In this document: positions 17,563 to 27,000 of the stretch, one piece after another
Layout: the number at the start of each line of letters is the position of its first letter
Position numbering within the stretch: the first letter of the stretch is position 1
DNA from: Xenorhabdus mauleonii
GTDB taxonomy: Bacteria > Pseudomonadota > Gammaproteobacteria > Enterobacterales > Enterobacteriaceae
Assembly: GCF_900113945.1 (NCBI RefSeq)
Contig: NZ_FORG01000006.1
Coordinates: forward strand, 1 to 64,000
Reading direction: 5' to 3'
DNA length: 64,000 nt
Position numbers and translations under genes: made by a program
Notes under the pieces: generated by a model
The model's database searches: none
What the model saw: the letters and a program-made list of their open reading frames with translations, nothing else
What the model was told of the DNA's origin: nothing

Positions 17563-18003
17563 TTATTGAGTTCGCTCCAGGCAATAGCGCCGGTTGTTAT
17601 CCAGCTGGATGCTAAATTCCACAAGATCGTTGATCTCATCCAGAGAGATTTCAGCGCTGATATGAAAGCTCAACAGCAACGGATCTGAATCATCATTAAT
17701 GGCACTGACAGAAACCGCTGATATTCTGGGCTCATAATTTCTGATGCACTCTTCAATCGCCCATTCGATACTTTGTTTAAAATCCACCGATGTCGCAGTC
17801 GCGTCATTGAGATCAATGACCCCCAACTCAACGGCACTTTGGCAGGCACCGGGACGGGTGTTCAAAACTTCATTCAAATGCTTCTTGATAGAATCAAGCA
17901 GTGCACGCATCCTTGACTGACGGGAAGAGCCGGAGCTCTTCCCTTGAATGCGCTCAAACAGACTGGCAGAGCTGCCTCTGTTCCAACTGTACAGCGCAGC
18001 CAT
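17563..18003 (-). CDS. tssE: T6SS baseplate protein TssE (gp25-like)
   Basis: The 146-residue protein has the gpW/gp25 lysozyme-like fold of the phage T4 gp25 family (RMRALLDSIKKHLNEVLNTRPG near the start and IEECIRNYEPRISAVSV in the middle, with the EPR core motif that nucleates sheath assembly). TssE connects the baseplate to the first sheath ring. It sits two bases after tssC and directly before tssF. The EPR triad is intact, which supports a working sheath-docking site. Confidence 0.95.
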   Translation of the reverse strand: MAALYSWNRGSSASLFERIQGKSSGSSRQSRMRALLDSIKKHLNEVLNTRPGACQSAVELGVIDLNDATATSVDFKQSIEWAIEECIRNYEPRISAVSVSAINDDSDPLLLSFHISAEISLDEINDLVEFSIQLDNNRRYCLERTQ

Positions 18004-18005
18004 GA

Positions 18006-19484
18006 TTATTCCTTATCCAAACGTCCAACCAGAGACAGTTCGAAGCTTGCACCCATGTACTTGAAATGAGGGCGAACTTGCATCGCAACCTGATACCAGC
18101 CTGGATCGCCTTCAACATCCAGCACCTTGATTTCAGCGGCGCGCAGAGGACGACGGCTACGAACGTCAGTTGGTGGGTTTTCCTGATCAGCGATGTACTG
18201 CTTCAGCCACATGTTCAGTTCACGCTCCAGATCCTGACGCTCTTTCCAAGAACCGATTTGCTCACGCTGCAATACTTTGATGTAGTGAGCCAGACGGTTG
18301 ATGATGAACATGTACGGAAGCTGCGTACCCAACTTGTAGTTGGTTTCGGCCATTTTCCCTTCTCGAGTATTTGGGAAAACTTTTGGTTTCTGAACTGAGT
18401 TTGCAGAGAAGAATGCTGCGTTATCGCTACCCTTGCGCATGGTCAGGGTGATAAAGCCTTCTTCTGCCAGTTCAAACTCACGACGGTCGGTGATCAGAAC
18501 TTCAGTTGGGATCTTCGCCTGAACCTGACCCATTGCTTCATACAGGTGAACAGGCAGATCGCTTACTGCACCACCGCTTTGTGGGCCGATGATGTTCGGG
18601 CACCAGCGATATTTAGCGAAGCTGTCTGTCAGACAACTTGCCAGCAAGTACGCAGTGTTGCCCCACAGGAAATGCTCGTGGTCACGGCTGACATTTTCTT
18701 GGTAGTTGAAGTTCTTGATTGGGTTTTCAACGTTGGAATAAGGCAGACGCAGCAAGAAACGTGGTGCTGTCAGACCTAGGTAGCGAGAATCTTCAGACTC
18801 ACGCAGCGCACGCCATTTCGTATGTGAAGGGCCTTCGAAGACAGACTTCAGATCCTTGATGGCTGGCAGGTCAGTAAAATTGTTAACACCGAAGAATTCA
18901 GGTGAAACAGAAGACAGGAATGGCGCGTGAGCCATTGCACCTACCGCACTGACGTACTGCATCAATTTAATGTCAGGTGAGGTATTGCCGAACGCATAGT
19001 TACCAATAACGGCCGCAACAGGTTCACCACCGAACTGGCCGTAACCTGTAGAGTAAACATGCTTATAGAAACCAGATTGGATAATCTCAGGTGAGAATTC
19101 AAAATCTTCCAACAACTCATCTTTAGTTGCATGGATAATGTTGATTTTGATGTTTTCACGGAAATCGGTGCGATCCACCAGAATTTTCAGTGAACGCCAG
19201 GAAGATTCCAGCTCCTGGAATTGCTTGGCGTGCAGAATTTCATCCATCTGCTCACTCAGCTTTTTATCCAGTTCAACAATCATCTTATCAACAAGCAGCT
19301 TGTTGATAGGTTCTTCATTGGAGCCAGTATTCAGAATGCTGCCGATAAATGCAGCTACGCCTTGTTTAGCGATGTAGTAGCCATCATTTTCCGGAGTCAT
19401 TCTTGCTTGGGACATAATCTCGTCAAGCAAGGAAGTCGTTGCGCCGGAAGCAATAGCTGTGCTGTTTTCTTCGTGCTGAGCCAT
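18006..19484 (-). CDS. tssC: T6SS contractile sheath large subunit TssC
   Basis: This 492-residue protein is the VipB/TssC large sheath subunit that polymerises with TssB around the Hcp tube and contracts to fire. The sequence is typical along its length (SWRSLKILVDRTDFRENIKINI, VAAVIGNYAFGNTSPDIKLM, LRLPYSNVENPIKNFNYQE, the C-terminal PGWYQVAMQVRPHFKYMGASFELSL). It follows tssB with a 20-base gap. Codon use is closer to that of highly expressed genes, in keeping with high copy number of sheath. Function is well established for the family. Confidence 0.98.
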   Translation of the reverse strand: MAQHEENSTAIASGATTSLLDEIMSQARMTPENDGYYIAKQGVAAFIGSILNTGSNEEPINKLLVDKMIVELDKKLSEQMDEILHAKQFQELESSWRSLKILVDRTDFRENIKINIIHATKDELLEDFEFSPEIIQSGFYKHVYSTGYGQFGGEPVAAVIGNYAFGNTSPDIKLMQYVSAVGAMAHAPFLSSVSPEFFGVNNFTDLPAIKDLKSVFEGPSHTKWRALRESEDSRYLGLTAPRFLLRLPYSNVENPIKNFNYQENVSRDHEHFLWGNTAYLLASCLTDSFAKYRWCPNIIGPQSGGAVSDLPVHLYEAMGQVQAKIPTEVLITDRREFELAEEGFITLTMRKGSDNAAFFSANSVQKPKVFPNTREGKMAETNYKLGTQLPYMFIINRLAHYIKVLQREQIGSWKERQDLERELNMWLKQYIADQENPPTDVRSRRPLRAAEIKVLDVEGDPGWYQVAMQVRPHFKYMGASFELSLVGRLDKE

Positions 19485-19504
19485 TTAAAGATTCCTTTAA
19501 CCAG

Positions 19505-20002
19505 TTATTTTTTATTGACGATTTCAAGTTCTTTCAGAAGTTGCTCACGAACGGACTCATCATCCAGCAGTGACTGCAAGCGAGCACGAAATGCCGGGAT
19601 ATTTCCCAGTGGGCCTTTTAATGCAACCAATGCTTCACGAAGCTCAAGAAGTTTGTTTAATTCAGGTACTTTCTTGGCAATATTGTCAGGTGAGAAATCA
19701 TTCAGGGATTTTATTTCCAGATTAACTGGCAGGTCTTCTTCGCTTTTCTCTTCAAGGCGGTTAGGGACGTTAAAAGAAAGATTGATGTTCGCTTCATTCA
19801 TTACGGCATTGAAATTGTTCTTATTAATAGAAACCGTCTGCCGTTCTTCAATTGGCGTATCTTCACTTTTCCCTTTCAAGTCACCAACTACCAGAAGATT
19901 CAGAGGTAATTCTACTTCTGCTGTCTGGTCACCAGTATTAGGAACATACTTAATATTAATTCTTTCTTTCGGAGCTACGCTACCTGGACTATTCTTACTC
20001 AT
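19505..20002 (-). CDS. tssB: T6SS contractile sheath small subunit TssB
   Basis: This 165-residue protein is the VipA/TssB small sheath subunit, with the family's N-terminal block (APKERINIKYVPNTGD) and PLNLLVVGDLKG segment, and the C-terminal helix that carries the ClpV-regulated interface. It is the first gene of the leftward operon, so the operon promoter must lie in 20003-20920. The partner tssC follows after 20 bases. No anomaly is seen. Confidence 0.97.
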   Translation of the reverse strand: MSKNSPGSVAPKERINIKYVPNTGDQTAEVELPLNLLVVGDLKGKSEDTPIEERQTVSINKNNFNAVMNEANINLSFNVPNRLEEKSEEDLPVNLEIKSLNDFSPDNIAKKVPELNKLLELREALVALKGPLGNIPAFRARLQSLLDDESVREQLLKELEIVNKK

Positions 20003-20920
20003 ATTTGAATCCTTTGGCTAATACAACCATGAACTGTCTAACAACCCATTATTGGTGAGAGAATGATTCCAATGTTTACTCATATAACAAATACGGATGC
20101 TCCCCCTAATAAATAGGCTAAAGAAAGCAAACGTATTTGTAGATACGAATGGTTTTTATATCAATATATAGTTAAATGATCAGAAATATCCTAATCCACG
20201 TACGGAAATAACATCGATATGAAAAATCGTCAATTCCGAGTTTGACACTTTATTTTTTTGATGTAAAGCCTAAACACAAATTGATAAAACCCTCTATTCA
20301 CGCTTTTAGTCCATTAATATCAATTCATAAGCCGCTATAAGCAATCTTTTATCCTAAAATAGATAAAAGTTTGGTTTTACTCTCTATAAGAGTACACAGA
20401 CCTATTAACTACCAATTGTATAAAGAGGAATATTTTTTATCTTCAAGCGAATAAATCATAATCAACGCGTCAAATTATATAATTGCCGTCAATGTTATTT
20501 TTTATTTCATTTTGATTAATTATGTATCAACGAATTATTAATTATTTCCATTTTTTGATCTAGTTAACACTTTTAAAATGATCATAATGCACATTTAAAC
20601 CTTTACGAAAAAAACCAAATAATATCATAAAGTTACAATATACAAAAAATAAACAGCCATTTTATCGCCAGTTAAATTGACTTCTTTTTTATAAACACTC
20701 AGGTATAAATTTCACGACGGCAATAATTATAAAATTTTTATTTGCCATTGAATTATAGCTCGAGTTGCATTTTGCAAATGGCTTTGCATTAGACAATTTC
20801 AGCTTTATTATTCGCCCCGAGTGTTTGGCAAGCGATAATTTCATTTGATTAATTTGTGTAATTATCACGCAAGGAATGAACACTTACACATATATTGGTA
20901 AACTTTTATAGGATATTCAT
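20003..20920. promoter_or_regulatory. Divergent AT-rich regulatory region between the T6SS operon and hcp
   Basis: This 918-base stretch has no convincing gene. It must hold the promoters for tssB (leftward) and hcp (rightward). It is much richer in A and T than the genes either side, the kind of sequence that H-NS binds. I looked for a sigma-54 site (GG and GC 10 bases apart in the usual context) and saw no convincing match. A short hairpin (ACTCT / AGAGT near 20380-20395) is the only clear secondary structure. The hcp ribosome site is AGGA just before 20921. Confidence 0.6.
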
Positions 20921-21439
20921 ATGCCAACTCCATGTTATATTTCCATCAATGGTAAAACTCAAGGCAATATTACTGCTGGTGCATTCACCGCTGAATCAGT
21001 AGGTAATATCTTTGTTCAAGGTCACGAAGACGAAATGCTGGTTCAAGAATTTGACCACATCGTAACTGTTCCAACTGATCCACAGTCTGGACAGCCTTCT
21101 GGCCAGCGTGCACACAAGCCATTCCGCTTTACCGTTGCTCTGAATAAAGCCGTTCCTCTGCTTTATAACGCGCTGGCTTCTGGCGAAATGCTGACTACTG
21201 TAGAACTGAAGTGGTACCGTACTTCTATCGAAGGCAAACAAGAGCACTTCTTTACTACTAAACTGATAGATTCAACTATCGTTGATATCGATTGCAAAAT
21301 GCCACATTGCCAAGACCCAGCAAAATCAGAGTTCACTCAGCTGGTTCGTGTTTCTCTTTCTTACCGTAAGATCGAATGGGAACACACTACTGCCGGTACT
21401 TCTGGTGCTGACGACTGGCGTGCGCCAATTGTTGCTTAA
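20921..21439 (+). CDS. hcp: T6SS tube protein Hcp (TssD)
   Basis: The 172-residue protein is a full Hcp: it starts PTPCYISINGKTQGNITAGAF, carries the GHEDEMLVQEFDH and HKPFRFTVALNKAVPLLYNAL segments, and ends in the EWEHTTAGTSGADDW strand. Hcp hexamers stack into the tube that is fired, and also act as chaperone and carrier for effectors that fit the ring. It is transcribed away from the main operon under its own promoter, so its level can differ from the sheath. Codon choice (CGT, GGT, CTG, AAC) is strongly biased, as in abundant proteins. A second, divergent Hcp lies at 30907-31386. Confidence 0.98.
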   Translation: MPTPCYISINGKTQGNITAGAFTAESVGNIFVQGHEDEMLVQEFDHIVTVPTDPQSGQPSGQRAHKPFRFTVALNKAVPLLYNALASGEMLTTVELKWYRTSIEGKQEHFFTTKLIDSTIVDIDCKMPHCQDPAKSEFTQLVRVSLSYRKIEWEHTTAGTSGADDWRAPIVA

Positions 21440-21473
21440 TATCTTATTAATTAAATATTAGGCAATAACCTCT

Positions 21474-21500
21474 CAGCCGATGAATAATATTCATCGGCTG
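21474..21500 (+). terminator. Strong hairpin downstream of hcp
   Basis: Two perfect 13-base arms (CAGCCGATGAATA / TATTCATCGGCTG) around a single A start 34 bases after the hcp stop. There is no real U tract after it, so it may protect the 3' end of an abundant message rather than terminate efficiently on its own. Confidence 0.55.
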
Positions 21501-22132
21501 AATTAATTCGGGAATATCTAAAACCCCTGCCAATTTGATTTAATTCCCATTATTATTTTATATATTATTCTTTCAGATATTCATCTTGGTGATTTTTTTA
21601 CTACAGTAAGATTTTTATATGGAAATTGTTTTCATAATAAATAAATATGAATTGATGTATAATTACACCAGTTATTAAACGTCCAGAAGTTGCCCAACCA
21701 AAGAAGCCTTATTCCATTTCACTTATTACACTCTCCTTATTAGTCCTTCTTATTGCACCTTCTTCATTCTCTCTTTCAGGCTCGTTCCCTGGCCTGCTAT
21801 AAAAACGACATAAGTGAAATTATTTAAGCCAAATAACACAAAGTAAAATTCAATCCTAATTTTTACCCATTATCGTTTTGAAATTGCAATTAACACCACA
21901 CTGAATTTACTTTAGTGACTAATAATAAGGCAGAGAAATAAGTAAAATCAGAAATTATAAGTCAATAAAACAAATTTGTGACCAGAAATAATACCTTAGT
22001 ACAATACTCGACTATTAATCAGAGCAAAATAAAATATTTTCTATGCTTTAATGATTAATTAATAAACTAGGAAGGTTACATTTAGCCCAAAACGATACTT
22101 TCCTCATTAATAATTGTCATTTGGGTATTCCA
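21501..22132. promoter_or_regulatory. Gene-free region upstream of the two-partner secretion pair
   Basis: This is a stretch of about 630 AT-rich bases with no supported gene. It should carry the promoter of the tpsB-tpsA operon. In X. nematophila the homologous haemolysin is reported to respond to Lrp and iron, but I see no clear Fur box here. Confidence 0.45.
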
Positions 22133-23863
22133 ATGATTAAAAGGACGGCAACTTTAATTTTACTAAGTACCTCAATATCACTGAGTACTTCACTTCAAGC
22201 AAGTGCATCACCTGACGCACCCGATCTTGCTTTCCCTACACCGACTTTCCCTACAGATGAAACAAGAAAGACTTTGCAGGATACGACCAGGGAAATCGAA
22301 CAATTAATTGAAGAACGCCGCCATCAGGAACTGATTAATCGCGCTGATCGCGTTTCACCGCAGACAGTCTCTCCTGTGCTGGTGGAAACCCCCTCCTGTT
22401 TAACTATCAATGGCATTTATCTTCGGGGCGTTTACCTCCAAGGCATTACGCTGCTCCCCTTAAGTGATTTGAATACCCTCAGCGCACTGTCTGACAATTG
22501 TATCACCAGCAACGATATCAATAAGTTATCAGCAGAAATCACTAACCTCTATATTGCCCGAGGCTATATCACTGCGCGGGTACAATTTATTCCGCCCAAT
22601 CAGGATGGTGAACTGGGGATCAATGTTGTCGAAGGTTTTATTGAGGCAATAGAAGGCAGTGATCGCTGGGTTAACAGCAGCATGCTATTCCCGAACCTGA
22701 TAAACAGGCCGCTTAATTTAAACCAGCTTGACCAAGGACTGGATCAGGCGAACCGGCTGCAATCAAACAAAGCGACCCTCGACATTTTGCCCGGAACGAT
22801 CAGTGGTGGTTCCATTGTTAAACTGCACAACCGGCACACTTCCCCGTGGCGGATCACAACCACAACGGATAATTATGGGCAAAAAAGTACCGGAAAGTGG
22901 ATTACCCGACTCAATGCCAGTGTGGATAGCCCATTGGGGCTGTCTGACTTTGTTAGCCTCAACGGCAGCAGTAGCGTCAACCAGCTCGACGGTCAGTACA
23001 ACAATCAATACAACCGTGCTTATACCCTATTCTATTCGCTCCCTTATGGCGCGCTGACATTCAGTGGCTTCAACAGCTATTCCCAGTACACCAGCCGCCC
23101 TCGTTTACAATCAAGCCAAATCAAGCTGCACGGCAACTCACACCAGACGGGAATGCGTACGGATTGGGTGTTCCACCGCAGCCAGCACCAGCTTGATATT
23201 TTGTATGGCCAACTGGTTTACAAAAATTACAGATCTTCTTTTCAGAATTCCAGCCTATCTGTCAACAGCCAAACCTTGGGAATACTGGAGCTGGGAGTCA
23301 GCCATTTACAGATTATTCCTGCCGGATTGCTCTCCCTAGATATGGGTATCGAGCAAGGCGTGCCGTGGTTCGGCAATCAAGCGTCAACAAACGATGGGAA
23401 TAACCAATTTACGAAAGGCAAGTTATCGGCGAACTTGCAGCAGCGTTTCACGCTGTTGAATGTGCCTTACCGATTTGACAGCCAGCTTTATGCCCAATAC
23501 AGCCGGGAAGCGCTGCCGGGCATTGAATGGCTCAATGTCACTGATCGCAATGCCGTGCGTGGGTTCAGCAAGAATACCTTATCAGGTGATACCGGCTGGT
23601 ACCTGCGGAATACACTTTCTCATTCCATTCCTTTTTCCAACGGCTCACTGTCGCTGCGCACGGGGGTGGATATCGGACAAACGAAAGGCTATCGCAGCCA
23701 ATATGGCTGGAGAAGCAGCGCCGGATTGAGCGCAGGTTTGACCCTACGTTATCAGCACCTGTTTGCGGATGTTGAAATCAGTCGGGGCAAGTTTCTCTTT
23801 CACCAAGGCAGGGACGCAAATGAACCAATGCAACTGTTAACTCGTTTTTCTTACACTTTTTAA
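22133..23863 (+). CDS. xhlB: Two-partner secretion outer-membrane transporter TpsB (ShlB/FhaC family), probably XhlB
   Basis: This protein of about 576 residues transports and activates the TpsA haemolysin encoded next door. It has a signal peptide (ending near SLQASA), an N-terminal plug helix, a POTRA-containing periplasmic part (GVYLQGITLLP; YIARGYITARVQ; GFIEAIEG) and a C-terminal 16-strand barrel. The lid-loop motif NAVRGF is present and the protein ends in aromatic FSYTF, the outer-membrane assembly signal. I use ATG 22133; a TTG at 22121 would add four residues. The order tpsB then tpsA, and a cognate protein of ShlA type, match the XhlB/XhlA system of Xenorhabdus nematophila, but the symbol is by analogy. 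Confidence 0.88.
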   Translation: MIKRTATLILLSTSISLSTSLQASASPDAPDLAFPTPTFPTDETRKTLQDTTREIEQLIEERRHQELINRADRVSPQTVSPVLVETPSCLTINGIYLRGVYLQGITLLPLSDLNTLSALSDNCITSNDINKLSAEITNLYIARGYITARVQFIPPNQDGELGINVVEGFIEAIEGSDRWVNSSMLFPNLINRPLNLNQLDQGLDQANRLQSNKATLDILPGTISGGSIVKLHNRHTSPWRITTTTDNYGQKSTGKWITRLNASVDSPLGLSDFVSLNGSSSVNQLDGQYNNQYNRAYTLFYSLPYGALTFSGFNSYSQYTSRPRLQSSQIKLHGNSHQTGMRTDWVFHRSQHQLDILYGQLVYKNYRSSFQNSSLSVNSQTLGILELGVSHLQIIPAGLLSLDMGIEQGVPWFGNQASTNDGNNQFTKGKLSANLQQRFTLLNVPYRFDSQLYAQYSREALPGIEWLNVTDRNAVRGFSKNTLSGDTGWYLRNTLSHSIPFSNGSLSLRTGVDIGQTKGYRSQYGWRSSAGLSAGLTLRYQHLFADVEISRGKFLFHQGRDANEPMQLLTRFSYTF

Positions 23864-23949
23864 TTTTTTAATCCGTTTGATGTTTTTTTGAAAGTAGAAA
23901 GCCAGGGGGGATTTTTTTCCCTGAATCACTGCACATGGATACCTTAAGA

Positions 23950-24007
23950 ATTTCGCGTTGCATCAAGACGGCAAGGGAATACAGCCAGCAAAGAGGCAAT
24001 TTGAAAA
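23950..24007. repeat. Intergenic palindromic repeat, short variant, between tpsB and tpsA
   Basis: The sequence reads in the reverse sense as TTTCAAATTGCCTCTTTG, CTGGCTGTATTCCCTTGCCG, TCTTGATGCAACGCGAAATT. It is nearly the same as the copy at 35398-35465 in the forward sense. It lies in the 185-base gap between two genes that should be one operon, so it will be in the transcript and could fold there. Confidence 0.75.
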
Positions 24008-24048
24008 ACGGCGGGTAGAAATAAAGAAAGAAGATAAAAGGTAATAAT

Positions 24049-27000
24049 ATGAAAAGAAAAAAATTCAAGTTATCTCCCACGGGAAAACTCGTCGCATCAA
24101 TGGCCATTATTCTGGCCTCCTGTTCAGCCAGTTTCGCCAATGGCATTACACCCGGAGGTGATGCAGCGCACCGCCCGGATGTGAACCAGGCCAGTTCAGG
24201 GGCAACCGTCGTCAATATTGTTGCCCCTTCAGAATCCGGGTTATCACATAACCAATTCACAGACTTCAACGTTAATCAAATGGGGGCAGTATTAAATAAC
24301 TCATTGGTTGATGGGCAATCGCAATTGGCCGGCCAACTGTCGGCCAACAGCAATCTGAACGGGCGCACGGCCACCGTGATATTAAATGAGGTGATCAGCC
24401 GCAACCCGTCATTATTGCTCGGTCAGCAGGAAATATTTGGCATGGCCGCCGATTACGTACTGGCAAACCCCAACGGCATTACCTGCAATGGCTGTGGCTT
24501 TATCAATACCAATCAGGCTTCATTGGTTGTCGGCAATCCGCTGGTAGACAATGGCATTTTGCAGGGATTCAGCAACTTCAATAACCAAAATTCCCTGAAT
24601 ATCAGGAACAATGGCTTGTCTCACAGTGATGTCCTGAACTTGATTGCGCCAAAAATTGACAGCAATGGGCAAATTGTTACCTCAAAAGACCTCAACATCA
24701 CCACCGGGAATAACAAAGTTTCAGCCGATGGGCGTATTTTGGCTTCACAGCCAGCGAGAATTGGTGCACTCGATAGTTACTATTTCGGCAGTATGCAGGC
24801 CGGCCGCATTCGTCTGTTAAATACCGCAGAAGGAAGTGGCGCCAATTTACAAGGCAAGATGACCGCCGATAATAGTATCGATATTACCTCCCTTGGCGAT
24901 GTGAAGTTAGAGGCAGCCACACTGCAAGGCGGCGATATTGCCGTACAAGGCAAAAACATACTGTCTCAGGGGTTATTACACAAATCTTCGTCAAATACTC
25001 TGGGTGATGACAACTCCGAAGGCCGATTCAAAGGCCGGTATGCCGAACAAAAACAGATCAGTGAATCAGTCGCCCGTACCCAATTGGCGGGTAAAAATAT
25101 CACTTTGGTTGCCAAGCAGGACAATAAAGTGACGGCAACGGATATTAAAGGGGATAATGTCAAACTGACGGGCGCCAACCTGACATTAGAAGGCCAACAA
25201 CTTCACCAGCTGAATAGCGACACTGATAATAACTGGAAAATGTCTTGGCAATATGACGTCACTAAAGAGCATGAAAAATATCAGTATGAAGGCAATACCA
25301 TTACTGCCCGTGAAAATATTCACCTGACTGCCAACGAAGGAAATGTCGAAGTACTTGGCAGTACAATTGCAGCCGGTAATCAATTGTCTGTCTCCGCCCA
25401 AAAAGAGGTGAAGCTGGCCGGGCTGGTGGAATCAGAAATGGAGAAAGAGAGCGGGTATAAGAAAAATCATAAGGCCTCATTACAAACAGGTTACTGGAAT
25501 GATATCAATACCTCTCAACGAAACGTTGCCAATAAATTGCGCTCCGGCGGTGATTTGGGCATTAAGGCGGGTGGGAATATCGATGTTGTCGGCACTCGTA
25601 TTCATTCCGACAAAAACCTGATCGTCTCTGCGGGACAGCAAACCAACATTACGGTGCAATCTCTCACGAATGAACACCTCATCACCAAAGATAAAACCTA
25701 CTGGGGTGGCCTCGCGGGTGGAAGCAATAAAAATAATAGTGACAAGACTGAAACACACCATATTTCCGAGGTGACCGCCAACGGGCATTTACTGTTGAGC
25801 AGTGCAAATGGAATCACCATTACAGGCAGTAAAGTTAAAGCTCAAAAAGGTGCCTATGTTGAAGCCAACGACGGACAATTAACGATTGATAACGCCGTCA
25901 GCCATATCTATAAATCCGTAGATGAAAGACAAGGCACGGTCTTCAACATCACCAAAAATACCAACCAAGAACAGAACAAACAGCAGAAATCTTCCGGTAG
26001 CCATTTGAGTTCTGATACCGAGCTGAAATTACTCAGCAATAAAGATATCAATGTCATTGGCAGTCTGGCGAAAAGTGCCGGCGAGCTGCAAATAAACACT
26101 TCGGGTAATATCAACATACTGAATTATGGTGAGCAAAGTCAGTACCAGCAGACAAAAAGCGACCTTAAGTGGCATTACTACACAGAAGAGACAAAAGATA
26201 AGCAATACCGAGCGGGTGTAGGTTTTGAACACTCACTCAACAAACAGGAAAACGAGCGTACCACCCAAAAACCATCCGAATTGAATGGCGGCACGCTCAT
26301 TGTGAATTCGGGCCAAAATGTGACGGTGACAGGCTCCAATCTGGTAGCCAAGCAAGGAGATGCGAGAATCACCGGCAATAATATTTCCCTGTTGGCGGGA
26401 GAAAACAGCTCTTCGGCTTCGACTTCGCAAGAAAAACTCCAGAGCAACGTATTTCTCACCGGCGGCATGGATAAACTCGGCAGTGGTGCTGAAGGCGTTT
26501 ATAACCGCAATAACCAATCCCAGAGCAAAACAACAGCAACTGTAGCCCAAACTCGGGTGACCGGTAATCTCGAACTGAATGCAAGGGGTGAATTGAAACA
26601 GCAAGGTACTGACCACCAAGTTCAGGGAACGTATCAGGCCAATGCCGGCAGCATCAAGAATGTGGCAACCTTTAACACCGAATCCACCTCAACGGAACAA
26701 TTGCGGGTAGGAGGGGAGATCAGCGGTACAGCCGATTACAGCGCAACAACCCGCCCGGTGGAAAAAACAGCCAAAGCCGCCGCCGACAAGCAGTTGGATA
26801 CCGCTATCACGAAAACACGCCTGCCTAATGCCGGCATTGAGCTGGCCATGAATGGCAACAGCCGCTACACCAATAATCATCAATCCAATGCGGTTGTGAC
26901 TTCCGTCAAGGCCAGCGATATCAAGGCAACGACAAATGGTGATATCTACGATCAAGGTACCCAATATCAGGCCAAGAAAGACAGTGTCTCGCTGACCGCC

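Noticed and set aside
20003-20920. Sigma-54 promoter for the T6SS operon or hcp
   Set aside because: GG and GC pairs near 20776-20845 do not have the 10-base spacing in the right context; none passed by eye.
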